Positions 34,334 to 41,365 of a DNA stretch of 46,494 nt are shown here, in pieces. The translations under genes and the position numbers were made by a program. Numbering within the stretch: position 1 is the stretch's first letter; each line of letters starts with the position of its first letter. The stretch spans positions 1-46,494 of the forward strand of contig DASSWB010000119.1 of the NCBI GenBank assembly GCA_035705495.1, given 5' to 3'. Under the pieces are notes generated by a model. It had not been told where the DNA came from and did not search any database. It saw only the letters and a list, made by a program, of their open reading frames with translations. The DNA is from DASSWB01 sp035705495 (GTDB taxonomy: Bacteria; Bacteroidota; Bacteroidia; Flavobacteriales; Flavobacteriaceae).

Positions 34334-35503
34334 CTATTGGATGTTCTGGGCATATTGACTCGGACTTGAATCTGTTGCATTTTTAAAAGCTTTACTAAAA
34401 GAAGATCTACTAGCAAATCCGCATTTCTCCGCCAAAGCTTCAATTGTATTATTTTCCAGAAATCCAGTTTCAATCAAAGTTTTAGCATAATCCATCCGCA
34501 AATTATTTTTGTACGATGAAAAACTTAAACCGAAGTGGCTTTTAAGAAAATAGGATATATGATGTGCGGGCATTTGCATTTCCCTTGCGCATCGCGTAAG
34601 GTCGAAACTTTGATCTAGATATAATTTCTTTTGGTTGAGCAGTTCGAGTTTCATTTTAATTTCCTGCTCTTCCAAGCCAAATTTTAAGTCCGGTTCATTG
34701 TTATTCTCAACCTGCTTCTTTGAAATACTCGTCATTTTTGTTATTTGGGGATATCCGTGTAAGATTGTAGGAAAATAAATTGGAACAATCCCAATAACCA
34801 AAAGTGCCAGATATAACGTTAATGTCACGATGCTTCCACCTTCTCCACTATCGAGCAATGGAGGAAATATTTTGGTTCCTGTCATTTTTTCAATAGCGTA
34901 AAACATTGCTAAAATCCCAAAAATTGTAAGGATTGTCCAAAATAATACGAGCCATTTATTCAAAATACGCTTTAATCTATCCTCCTTTCCCAGTTTGATA
35001 AAACGTAATAGTTGGGGCAGAAGGACCAACAGGATTCCAAACTGCCACAAATGACGTATTAAAACGTGTTCGTTTAAAGTGAGTAACCAATAATCGGCAT
35101 CAAGCCTATTTAAAGGATTAACGATGGCGTCATTTAAAATATGATTATACACAGAATCTGGTTGAAGGTAAATATAAGTGGCATCAATTACCGCCAGAAA
35201 AAGGGGTATAAATAAAAGGATTTGTCTCTTTTTCCATTTGAGTTCATCCCTGAAGATAATTTGAAAATAATAATATATGGGAACAAAGAAAAAATTATAA
35301 GGTATAAGTGGCCATAGAAAGAACCAAGTATACTTATCTAGATTCCCTCCGTCAACAATGTAGGTTTGAAGGGTATAAACAGAAAGCAAAAAATAAAAAC
35401 TACCCAAGAAAAAGGTCGCCTTTGTATTCGTTGATTTTTTTAAAAATAGAAGAGTCGATAATACAAAACCGAAAATAGATGCTATTAATAAGATGTTGAT
35501 CAA
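34334..35503 (-). CDS. membrane-anchored AraC-family transcriptional regulator
   Basis: A 389-residue protein. Residues 1-255 contain about seven hydrophobic helices (ILLIASIFGFVLSTLLFL, TWFFLWPLIPYNFFFVPIYY, WLVLFWTILTIFGILAMFY, LTLYLALLVIGIVPIYF). A linker is followed by a C-terminal AraC DNA-binding domain with two helix-turn-helix motifs (CAREMQMPAHHISYFLKSHFG and the second, ending IEALAEKCGFASRSSFSKAFKNATDSSPSQY). This seven-helix plus AraC layout is common in Bacteroidetes and implies regulation by a membrane signal. The start is TTG at 35503 since no ATG is in frame nearby; a TAACTTTG box lies at 35580-35573. Confidence 0.9.
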   Translation of the reverse strand: MINILLIASIFGFVLSTLLFLKKSTNTKATFFLGSFYFLLSVYTLQTYIVDGGNLDKYTWFFLWPLIPYNFFFVPIYYYFQIIFRDELKWKKRQILLFIPLFLAVIDATYIYLQPDSVYNHILNDAIVNPLNRLDADYWLLTLNEHVLIRHLWQFGILLVLLPQLLRFIKLGKEDRLKRILNKWLVLFWTILTIFGILAMFYAIEKMTGTKIFPPLLDSGEGGSIVTLTLYLALLVIGIVPIYFPTILHGYPQITKMTSISKKQVENNNEPDLKFGLEEQEIKMKLELLNQKKLYLDQSFDLTRCAREMQMPAHHISYFLKSHFGLSFSSYKNNLRMDYAKTLIETGFLENNTIEALAEKCGFASRSSFSKAFKNATDSSPSQYAQNIQ

Positions 35504-35572
35504 AGTAGAATTATTATAGACTTAGAGCCGCTATTGAATAATAACCAAACTCTTTTCGATTCGATTTACCGA

Positions 35573-35580
35573 CAAAGTTA
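35573..35580 (-). promoter_or_regulatory. possible -7 box of the AraC-type regulator
   Basis: TAACTTTG on the minus strand matches TAnnTTTG, about 70 bp before the TTG start. No -33 TTG at the usual distance. Confidence 0.4.
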
Positions 35581-35684
35581 ATCTATTATTTACAAAATTT
35601 GAATTTGGATGGTGAGGGAAAAACTCGTAATATTTTTGTGTAAATTTAAATGGAATTTACTTCCCTCTGAAGACTCACCTCCCG

Positions 35685-36356
35685 TCAGTTTTCTTTTACC
35701 TCAAACAAAGTTGTGACTATAATTCCTGGAAATCCAAGAGATTTAACTGATAACAACTGTTTTTCTTTTCTGACCCTAAAATTGAACGGTGATGCGTATA
35801 GATTTACGCCACTTTGTTTTTTTAGTCTTGTTCCCTGTCCTGAAATTATATCCTTATTTGGCTCAAAATCTTCTTCCGGTATATGTTCTGTTAGAATAAT
35901 ATATTTGAAAGCGTATAAATTTTCCACTACACTTTGAATTTCAGCATTCGATAAATGTTGCAAAACCTGCCTTAGAATCGCAACATCTCCCGAAGGCAGA
36001 ACATCTGTTGCAATATCCAAGGCCCGGAATTCTAAATTATCTGCTTTAAATTCTTTTCTATTATGCAAAATAAGATTCGGAACGATGTCTATAGCGATAT
36101 ATTTTTTGGAGTACTTTACCAGTTCTTTACCAATATTAAAGTCCCCGCAACCCAGATCGCACACGACAGGAGGAGTTTCAAAATCTTTCAAAAAAGCAGA
36201 TACTACAGTGATGTACGGATTTACTGTCTCAGGCTGATGTGAACCTAAACCGGAGTAAAATTCAGATTTCTCACCACCCCACAAGTTGTTTTCATAAATC
36301 TGCGTCATGGCGGCTTTTGTTGGCCATGGTTTTTTTATTTTTTTGTTTTTTGTCAT
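35685..36356 (-). CDS. class I SAM-dependent methyltransferase, target unknown
   Basis: A 223-residue protein with a Rossmann-type methyltransferase core. The SAM loop is VVCDLGCGDFNIGKELV (about residue 65), the acidic strand end is YIAIDIVPNLILHN, then LEFRALDIATDVLPSGDVAILRQVLQHLSNAEI is the motif III/IV region and YIILTEHIPEED a later strand. The N-terminus is basic (MTKNKKIKKPWPTKAAM). The target (small molecule, lipid or protein) cannot be read. It stands alone between the AraC regulator and the tRNA-Leu island; the original tRNA-Leu terminator lies 112 bp upstream of its start. Confidence 0.85.
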   Translation of the reverse strand: MTKNKKIKKPWPTKAAMTQIYENNLWGGEKSEFYSGLGSHQPETVNPYITVVSAFLKDFETPPVVCDLGCGDFNIGKELVKYSKKYIAIDIVPNLILHNRKEFKADNLEFRALDIATDVLPSGDVAILRQVLQHLSNAEIQSVVENLYAFKYIILTEHIPEEDFEPNKDIISGQGTRLKKQSGVNLYASPFNFRVRKEKQLLSVKSLGFPGIIVTTLFEVKEN

Positions 36357-36463
36357 TGAAAAATGATGAAAATCGGTTTTATCACATACAAAAAGTGCCG
36401 TAAAGTAAAATTAAGAATACACTCGGAGCCATTTCCGATAGGTATGGAAGAAATTTTTAAAAT

Positions 36464-36490
36464 AAAAAACCCCTACGTTTGCAGGGGTTT
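36464..36490 (-). terminator. displaced original tRNA-Leu terminator
   Basis: AAACCCCT (36467-36474) pairs with AGGGGTTT (36483-36490), followed on the minus strand by six T. It directly follows the displaced tRNA 3' fragment, as the terminator at 41756-41788 follows the intact tRNA. Confidence 0.8.
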
Positions 36491-36548
36491 CTGTACTCGG
36501 AGCGGGACTTGAACCCGCACGACCGTTGCTGATCATTGGATTTTAAGT
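36485..36548 (-). repeat. 64-bp direct repeat, distal attachment site (displaced tRNA-Leu 3' fragment)
   Basis: Identical over all 64 bases to 41783-41846. It contains the last 55 nt of tRNA-Leu(TAA) (36494-36548) from the anticodon loop to the 3' end, plus 9 bases of the terminator arm. There is no 5' half, so it cannot give a functional tRNA. It marks the original chromosome junction before insertion. Confidence 0.93.
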
Positions 36549-36692
36549 ACTCTAATTTCCCTAAACTGTTTTTTAAACCTCTGTTTTCTAAATAGTTGAA
36601 ACTAATCAAATCGACGCATGTCAGGAAAATTTAAAAAATTTGTGCCTACTTATGGTCTACAAATTTCCCTTTACCAAAAGGCCGTAACCGCT

Positions 36693-37631
36693 TTAAGAAT
36701 TCATAACCAAACGTCTTTTTTTTCTCAAATTAGAAGGTGCTTCGTAATAAATTTCATTCGAATTCGCATATTTCCTAAACCCTATTGGGTCCCATTTCTT
36801 TTCTTTTGGTAATTGTATATTATTACCGAAAAACATTACTTCTTTTCCTTCCCGGCTTTGAAATGCAGTATGAATGAACTGGAAATCTTTGCAGGGAAAA
36901 TTCCTAAAAATTTCTTTTATTTCTGGAACATTATCATATGAAACTACCCATTTTATTCCCTCAATAGCCTGAATTCTTTCACCCACTTTTTCATGATCTC
37001 CATGTTGATAAAAATTCATATAGAGCGAATCTGCCTTGTAATAGTAAGGTGGATCAAAATAAATTAAAGTATTTTCTCCGTCTGCTTCATTTTCAATCTT
37101 ATCGATTAGTTTTATTGCATCTTTTTTATATAATCTAATTTTTTTCTTTTTAGATGCTATTAGTTTAATCCTGTTAACCAAATCTTCCTTATTGAATCGG
37201 CAGTTCATACGGTAATCTCCATCTTGAGCATATCCACCAATTACTCCACCTGTTATTATTCCAGATCTACACGTTCGGTTCAAGTAAAAAGTGGAAAATC
37301 CTAATTCTAACAAATCCGCTCTATTTTTTTCAGACTGTACTTCTCGTTGTCGCTTCCATTCTTCAATGGTCAATTCTGCATTTTCAATTTTTTCAATGAG
37401 AGCTTTGGTATTATTGAGGACGGAATGCCAGAAGGCATAAATAGACCTGTCTTTATCATTTATGGTAATACGATCTACATATCCCTCCAGAAGAAGAAAT
37501 AAAGCAACCGAAGAACCCCCGGAGTACGGTTCAACGTAATGACCGTTTATATTATTATCTATACAAATCTTAGCTATAAAAGCTGCTAACTTGTTTTTCC
37601 CTCCTGGGTATCGTAATGGTGAATATCTCAT
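36693..37631 (-). CDS. D12-class N6-adenine DNA methyltransferase (Dam family)
   Basis: A 312-residue DNA adenine methylase. Motif X is MRYSPLRYPGGKNKLAAFI at the N-terminus. Motif I is VEPYSGGSSVALFLL, the SAM loop, with YSGGSS where many relatives have FxGGG. ITINDKDRSIYAFW is the acidic strand after it. The catalytic motif IV is LIYFDPPYYYKADSLY (DPPY). WVVSYDNVPEIKEIF follows. FSTFYLNRTCRSGI is a typical alpha-class element. The recognition sequence cannot be read. Its ATG lies 2 bp behind the stop of the ParB-like gene, so the two are translationally coupled. No restriction endonuclease of a known family is adjacent. Confidence 0.92.
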   Translation of the reverse strand: MRYSPLRYPGGKNKLAAFIAKICIDNNINGHYVEPYSGGSSVALFLLLEGYVDRITINDKDRSIYAFWHSVLNNTKALIEKIENAELTIEEWKRQREVQSEKNRADLLELGFSTFYLNRTCRSGIITGGVIGGYAQDGDYRMNCRFNKEDLVNRIKLIASKKKKIRLYKKDAIKLIDKIENEADGENTLIYFDPPYYYKADSLYMNFYQHGDHEKVGERIQAIEGIKWVVSYDNVPEIKEIFRNFPCKDFQFIHTAFQSREGKEVMFFGNNIQLPKEKKWDPIGFRKYANSNEIYYEAPSNLRKKRRLVMNS

Positions 37632-37633
37632 AA

Positions 37634-39148
37634 TTAAAGTTTTGCCATGTCAATCGCTGCTTTTAAATCGGTTTCGTCTTGCAGCATAAATTCCAGCAAA
37701 TCTATTAAATTATCGCATATAGTTTTAGCGTTAGCAGGTACGGCTGCAACTCTGTAATTATGAATTATCTGATGAGGATTTTGAAGATCAAAATTTTCAA
37801 AAGCTTTTCTATAACTAGTATCTGTTATTAATTCGGTAAATTTTGATTTTAAATTTTCAAAATTTGTGTACGGGAGAGGCTTACCTTTATTAGTGTAGGC
37901 TGAAGAAAAATGGTTTGATGTTTTAAAAGGTTTGCCATTAGGTTTGTTGGTATTTTCGATTACAAATTTTAGTGTGCATTCAAAAGAAACTCTTGTCAAA
38001 GCCGTTTTTGCATTTGCAAAGTTATTCTGGTCAAGATTATAACATTCATCTATTAATTTTTTCAAAGGTCCCGGAATTTGCTTTCTCTTTAGGACGGGTT
38101 TTTGTTTTACGCTGTGTCTAGTTCCCGAATTACTACTCCCGTTTGATGAAGAATTTGACGTATTCGCGCTATTATTGCTCCCATCATTAGTTCTACCGCT
38201 AGAATTACCAGAAGAGTTCTGAGAAGATGTTGGAGTATTTGCTGTACTGTCTTGACTGCCACTGCCACCCGTGGAATGGCCAGAGTTTCCACTATTTGAA
38301 GTGCCAGGAGTATGAACTGATGGACTTTTTTCCGGAGGAAAACCAAATGGTTTAAGTTTCTTTAAGAGATCATATGTACCATTTTTATCTATAGAACGTG
38401 ATGTTGTATCAGGATTAGCAATTAGGAATGGAACAATAGCATTTATATAAGCTTCGAAGAGATTCTTATCTTTTATAATTATTTCACTGGTTGATCTTTT
38501 AAAGTTATAACCACATAATTTCCTTTCTTTAAACATTCGTTCGAAAACAATAGTTTTCCCGGTTTTACCTTTACCTTCACGAACTAATTGCTTAAATGAT
38601 TCTCCTTGGATTTTTACGGCCTCATGATAGAACGTTGCTGTTTTAATAAAATCCTTTGGATTTGAATCTATTTCCGATAGAGATTCTACTGAGTTACCAG
38701 AAGTAAACATTCGATAGATTTCTAACGCTTTTGCTATTCTACCCCATTTTTTAAACAGATTACTATTATGCTCCAACCTTATACGCCTTTCTAGATCGGG
38801 AAGATTGAAATATTCTAACACAGGCAGTTTTTCAACTTCAAATCGGGGAAGGTTGAGGCCGTACTTGTTAGGTAACTGTAAAGCCTTTACGGCCGAACAT
38901 CTTCTGTTCCCGTCTCTCACAATATATTTATCACCATCCTTAATCACCCATAAAGGCTTATCTTCATAAAATTCACCGGAATCCGTTATAGCTTGTGCTA
39001 ATTCGTTAGCAGATTCGGTATATAATAAATATTCAATAATGTCACTTTCTTTGTCGCTTCCGTTGTACAATTCAGCAAAACGAGGGTTCTCTTTATCCAG
39101 TACCAAGAGGTCTAGTTCAATGTTTTTTCTAAGGTATTTTTTGGCCAT
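37634..39148 (-). CDS. ParB/Srx-fold domain protein with Ser/Asn/Gly-rich linker
   Basis: A 504-residue protein. Residues about 1-100 are a ParB N-terminal-like domain: LVLDKENPRFAELYNG, ANELAQAITDSGEF, PLWVIKDGDKYIVRDGNRRCSAVKAL, where DGNRRCSA is the family's GNRR box. Residues about 100-285 are helical and charged. About 286-350 is a low-complexity Ser/Asn/Gly/Thr linker (GNSGHSTGGSGSQDS). The C-terminal 150 residues are a second helical domain (LIDECYNLDQNNFANAKTAL, NPHQIIHNYRVAAVPANAK) that I do not recognise. There is no ParA partner or parS-like cluster, so chromosome partition is unlikely. Related folds act as CTP switches or nucleases; which applies here is unknown. Coupled to the methylase gene. 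Confidence 0.82.
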   Translation of the reverse strand: MAKKYLRKNIELDLLVLDKENPRFAELYNGSDKESDIIEYLLYTESANELAQAITDSGEFYEDKPLWVIKDGDKYIVRDGNRRCSAVKALQLPNKYGLNLPRFEVEKLPVLEYFNLPDLERRIRLEHNSNLFKKWGRIAKALEIYRMFTSGNSVESLSEIDSNPKDFIKTATFYHEAVKIQGESFKQLVREGKGKTGKTIVFERMFKERKLCGYNFKRSTSEIIIKDKNLFEAYINAIVPFLIANPDTTSRSIDKNGTYDLLKKLKPFGFPPEKSPSVHTPGTSNSGNSGHSTGGSGSQDSTANTPTSSQNSSGNSSGRTNDGSNNSANTSNSSSNGSSNSGTRHSVKQKPVLKRKQIPGPLKKLIDECYNLDQNNFANAKTALTRVSFECTLKFVIENTNKPNGKPFKTSNHFSSAYTNKGKPLPYTNFENLKSKFTELITDTSYRKAFENFDLQNPHQIIHNYRVAAVPANAKTICDNLIDLLEFMLQDETDLKAAIDMAKL

Positions 39149-39187
39149 AGTTAAAATTTTTAACGTTCTTTATTTTATAAGGTACTA

Positions 39188-39280
39188 TTACAACGAAACA
39201 CAAATCACCACTAAAGAACCCACTAACTCAAAGGTTCCAATCAGCACAAAAAATTTTTCCAAAAGAGTTAGGTCTTTCAT
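39188..39280 (-). CDS. 30-residue membrane peptide, paralogue 2
   Basis: MKDLTLLEKFFVLIGTFELV then GSLVVICVSL: a short charged N-terminus and one hydrophobic helix. ATG at 39280, 6 bp after the stop of the 239-residue protein gene, with AAGAATAAAAG just upstream. It matches the peptide at 40306-40398 in length (30 residues) and N-terminus (MK-x3-LLE-(K/R)-x-F). Two independent peptides of identical length and pattern in one island argue that they are genuine. It precedes the ParB-like gene by 39 bp. Function unknown. Confidence 0.6.
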   Translation of the reverse strand: MKDLTLLEKFFVLIGTFELVGSLVVICVSL

Positions 39281-39286
39281 GATCTT

Positions 39287-40006
39287 TTATTCTTTATTTC
39301 TTTTCTTTTCCATTTTACGGTATTCCCTATCAGTCTCTATAACCCAATCCCCATTTTCATCTTTTAATAATCTATGTCTGTAATATTTCAGTAGGACCAA
39401 TGCCGAATCTATTTTTGCATTTTGGCTTCTGGTTGACGTCAACGTTGATCCTTCCTTTTTAATTTTATATGAAATTCCGAAGTTGTTTTGTGTTAGCTCA
39501 GCCTGCCACTTATAAATCTCCAGACTATCCAATACTTGTTGTAATCTTTTTTGCTGCTCTTTGACCTTCGGGAGATAAGCTAATGCGGTATCTATTTTGG
39601 TGGGATTTCTTCTGGCGAATAAAGTATCTCCACTTCTCTCAACGTTTATCGAGATACCATAGTTATTTTTTGTAGCCTTTATTATAAATTTCAGTTTTTG
39701 GATTGAATCTTTTAATTTAGAATTTTCCTCCATAGCTGTATTTACCATACGGATTACTTCTTGTTGAGAAATTTCCTTGCCGTCAACATAAAAGTTGCAG
39801 TTCTCTACGTACTCCTCTATCTTATTAGCGTATTCTTTTGTTTTTTCAACCAACAGTGAATCGCTTTTCCCAGATCTTTCAATTATATTCGATTTCGTTT
39901 CTAATTGATGCTCCAATTCGTTTACATAATTATTGGATATCCAAATAATTATGAGCATAACTATGGTAGCAACTGTTAATATGAAAATTAAAATTTTATT
40001 CCTCAT
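39287..40006 (-). CDS. membrane-anchored coiled-coil protein with internal duplication
   Basis: A 239-residue protein with an N-terminal hydrophobic anchor (ILIFILTVATIVMLIIIWI, residues 5-23), then long charged helices predicted to form coiled coils (VNELEHQLETKSNIIERSG, NSKLKDSIQKLKFI). Two similar segments 60 residues apart, ATKNNYGISINVERSGDTL at about 111-147 and LTQNNFGISYKIKKEGSTL at about 171-207, each end in a KID(T/S)AL helix and show an internal duplication. The C-terminus is strongly basic/acidic (REYRKMEKKRNKE). It overlaps the upstream 96-residue gene by 11 bp, so they are probably translationally coupled. No family recognised. Confidence 0.75.
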   Translation of the reverse strand: MRNKILIFILTVATIVMLIIIWISNNYVNELEHQLETKSNIIERSGKSDSLLVEKTKEYANKIEEYVENCNFYVDGKEISQQEVIRMVNTAMEENSKLKDSIQKLKFIIKATKNNYGISINVERSGDTLFARRNPTKIDTALAYLPKVKEQQKRLQQVLDSLEIYKWQAELTQNNFGISYKIKKEGSTLTSTRSQNAKIDSALVLLKYYRHRLLKDENGDWVIETDREYRKMEKKRNKE

Positions 40007-40286
40007 ATCTTGCCCCCTTTAAAAAATCCACTATGTCATCCAAATCCTTAACTCCATCTTCTAAGTTCCCAATTTGGATGGCTTTGCAGGTTTCTTTGTG
40101 ATCATCAATCTTAGTTTGGTATTTTTCCTTTATTTCAAGAATTCTTATATCGCAGCCAATTACTTCCTTATACTCCCCAATTTTAATTCCTATCCCAATT
40201 AATCCGACAATTACCGTTACCACCCCGGTTGCTTGAACCCAAAATTTTTTATAAAAACCAGTATTGTTTTTTGTTTTTCTACCCAT
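39996..40286 (-). CDS. small single-pass membrane protein
   Basis: A 96-residue protein: basic N-terminus (MGRKTKNNTGFYKKFW), one hydrophobic helix (VQATGVVTVIVGLIGIGIKI, about 17-36), then a charged helical tail containing two Cys and ending DDIVDFLKGARYEE. GCAGGAATTG upstream of the ATG looks like a ribosome-binding site. It overlaps the 239-residue gene by 11 bp. The pairing of two single-anchor proteins with coiled-coil tails suggests a membrane complex, by inference only. No family recognised. Confidence 0.72.
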   Translation of the reverse strand: MGRKTKNNTGFYKKFWVQATGVVTVIVGLIGIGIKIGEYKEVIGCDIRILEIKEKYQTKIDDHKETCKAIQIGNLEDGVKDLDDIVDFLKGARYEE

Positions 40287-40305
40287 TTTTCAATTCCTGC
40301 TAAAA

Positions 40306-40398
40306 CTACCTCAAAAACATAAAAGACCTTGAAGAGCTAATTATCGCAATCACGGCATACACTGCAAAAATTCTTTCCAAAAGGTTTATGTTCTTCAC
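40306..40398 (-). CDS. 30-residue membrane peptide, paralogue 1 (GTG start)
   Basis: MKNINLLERIFAVYAVIAII then SSSRSFMFLR: a charged N-terminus and one hydrophobic helix. The start is GTG at 40398, 11 bp after the stop of the 37-residue peptide; the stop is 19 bp before the ATG of the 96-residue protein. Same length and N-terminal pattern as the peptide at 39188-39280. Coding status is inferred from that similarity and from its fit in the operon. Confidence 0.55.
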   Translation of the reverse strand: MKNINLLERIFAVYAVIAIISSSRSFMFLR

Positions 40399-40409
40399 AT
40401 TCTTTTATT

Positions 40410-40523
40410 TTACGTTATAGTTATATTGGCCATCGCCATGGCAAAGCTCCATATTAGTATAAAGAGCAATTCAAATGCCCGCTTCCGAAACTCCGGAAAC
40501 ACACAGTAATCATAAAAAAGCAT
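40410..40523 (-). CDS. 37-residue hydrophobic peptide
   Basis: MLFYDYCVFPEFRKRAFELL then FILIWSFAMAMANITIT: a short charged segment (EFRKRAFE) followed by a hydrophobic helix. ATG at 40523, just after the hairpin at 40540-40560. Position at the head of the string of small membrane genes supports it, but there is no paralogue in the window to confirm it. Confidence 0.42.
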   Translation of the reverse strand: MLFYDYCVFPEFRKRAFELLFILIWSFAMAMANITIT

Positions 40524-40539
40524 AGTAGGTTGGTTATTT

Positions 40540-40560
40540 TTGCAGCTTGGGGAGCTGCAA
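40540..40560 (-). terminator. hairpin after the 264-residue gene (weak terminator or processing site)
   Basis: TTGCAGCT (40540-40547) pairs perfectly with AGCTGCAA (40553-40560), 5-nt loop. On the minus strand it is followed by AAAATAACC instead of a T-run, so termination may be weak. It begins 10 bp after the stop of the upstream gene. Confidence 0.5.
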
Positions 40561-40570
40561 GTTTATTTAG

Positions 40571-41365
40571 TTATACTAATTTTATATCTCCTTTTCTTTC
40601 AGTTTCTACATTTAATTCTGAAATTATTTTTATTATTCGCACGGTACTTAATGCTCCGATAACACAAAGTTCCGCCAGATGTTTTTTTGCTTCAAGTTTA
40701 TGAGTCGTCGCATTCATTAAATCAACAGAGCTGCACACAAAATCCACAGAAGATTTACCTAATTTCCTGATTTTTTTTTCTGAGCTTCCTTCAAGCTCAT
40801 GCTCAATATATTCTGATAGTTGATTCTTAAAATTTTCTCCTCCTACATCTCTTTTTCCTTTATCATGAATTTTAGAATCAAAAACCATTAATGCTAATTG
40901 ATGTAGAAGACTGCGAGCTGTATTACCAATATTTCGATAATCAATATTATCGGTGCCACTCTTAAGCAAATCAATCAATTTATTTTGATAATCATTAACT
41001 TCTTCCCAAGGTGTTTTCACTGGTTCAAACTTCGACGGAATATTGATTTTATTTAAATCAGGTTTAATTTTAACGTTGTATAGATGAAAATCAACAACAT
41101 TGGATAAATCGTTCACGAATTTTTTTTCCAACAGAATAATGTCTCTTTTTGCTACCGCATATACGAATGGATCTACGGCAACCTCAAGAATTAAAGAATT
41201 TGGTAGCCAATCATTAATGGGCTTCGTTTTAAAGAGGGAATTTTCCACAACTTCTAGAGCATTCAGCTCAATTTCGGAAACCGTTGCCTTCTTATAGATC
41301 ATCAACAACAAATGCCTATACTTCTCAAGCTTTTCCTTCTCTACTGTTATTTCATTATAATCCAT
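40571..41365 (-). CDS. uncharacterised protein, possible HEPN-like C-terminal domain
   Basis: A 264-residue, mostly helical cytoplasmic protein, first gene of the island. The N-terminal half (YRHLLLMIYKKATVSEIELNALEVVE and FVYAVAKRDIILLEKKFVND) is not recognised. The second half has NIGNTARSLLHQLALMVFD and a C-terminal helix pair, SSVDLMNATTHKLEAKKHLA followed by ELCVIGALSTVRIIKIISEL. The N-x3-H before a long helix is reminiscent of the R/N-x(3-6)-H motif of HEPN domains such as those at the C-terminus of abortive-infection proteins. That is a pattern resemblance only. It is followed by a hairpin at 40540-40560. Confidence 0.6.
   Translation of the reverse strand: MDYNEITVEKEKLEKYRHLLLMIYKKATVSEIELNALEVVENSLFKTKPINDWLPNSLILEVAVDPFVYAVAKRDIILLEKKFVNDLSNVVDFHLYNVKIKPDLNKINIPSKFEPVKTPWEEVNDYQNKLIDLLKSGTDNIDYRNIGNTARSLLHQLALMVFDSKIHDKGKRDVGGENFKNQLSEYIEHELEGSSEKKIRKLGKSSVDFVCSSVDLMNATTHKLEAKKHLAELCVIGALSTVRIIKIISELNVETERKGDIKLV

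Larger units (their letters stand above)
36357..36692. other. intergenic stretch with the left island boundary
   Basis: 336 bases without a gene. In order: the upstream region of the methyltransferase gene, a minus-strand terminator hairpin (36464-36490), the 64-bp attachment repeat with the tRNA-Leu 3' remnant (36485-36548), then 144 bases of island end. That end contains AATTTCCCTA at 36554-36563 and AATTTCCCT at 36662-36670. A 9-base match to the tRNA 3' arm, ACTCGGAGC at 36421-36429, may be chance. Confidence 0.7.

Noticed and set aside
36421..36429. ACTCGGAGC as a trace of an earlier tRNA insertion
   Set aside because: Only nine bases match the tRNA 3' arm and the flanks do not continue; chance is sufficient.
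36494..36548. Second tRNA-Leu gene
   Set aside because: Only the 3' 55 nt are present; the D arm and 5' acceptor strand are missing. It is the displaced att fragment.
38107..38346. 79-codon minus-strand open frame overlapping the ParB-like gene
   Set aside because: It is the out-of-frame reading of the Ser/Asn/Gly linker region, a composition artefact.
37634..39148. Chromosome or plasmid partition protein ParB
   Set aside because: There is no ParA gene and no parS-like cluster, and the domain order with a long low-complexity linker does not match partition ParB. It is kept as a ParB-like protein only.
39287..40286. Phage lysis (holin/spanin) cassette
   Set aside because: The single-anchor coiled-coil pair and small hydrophobic peptides invite the idea, but there is no endolysin or other phage gene in the island.
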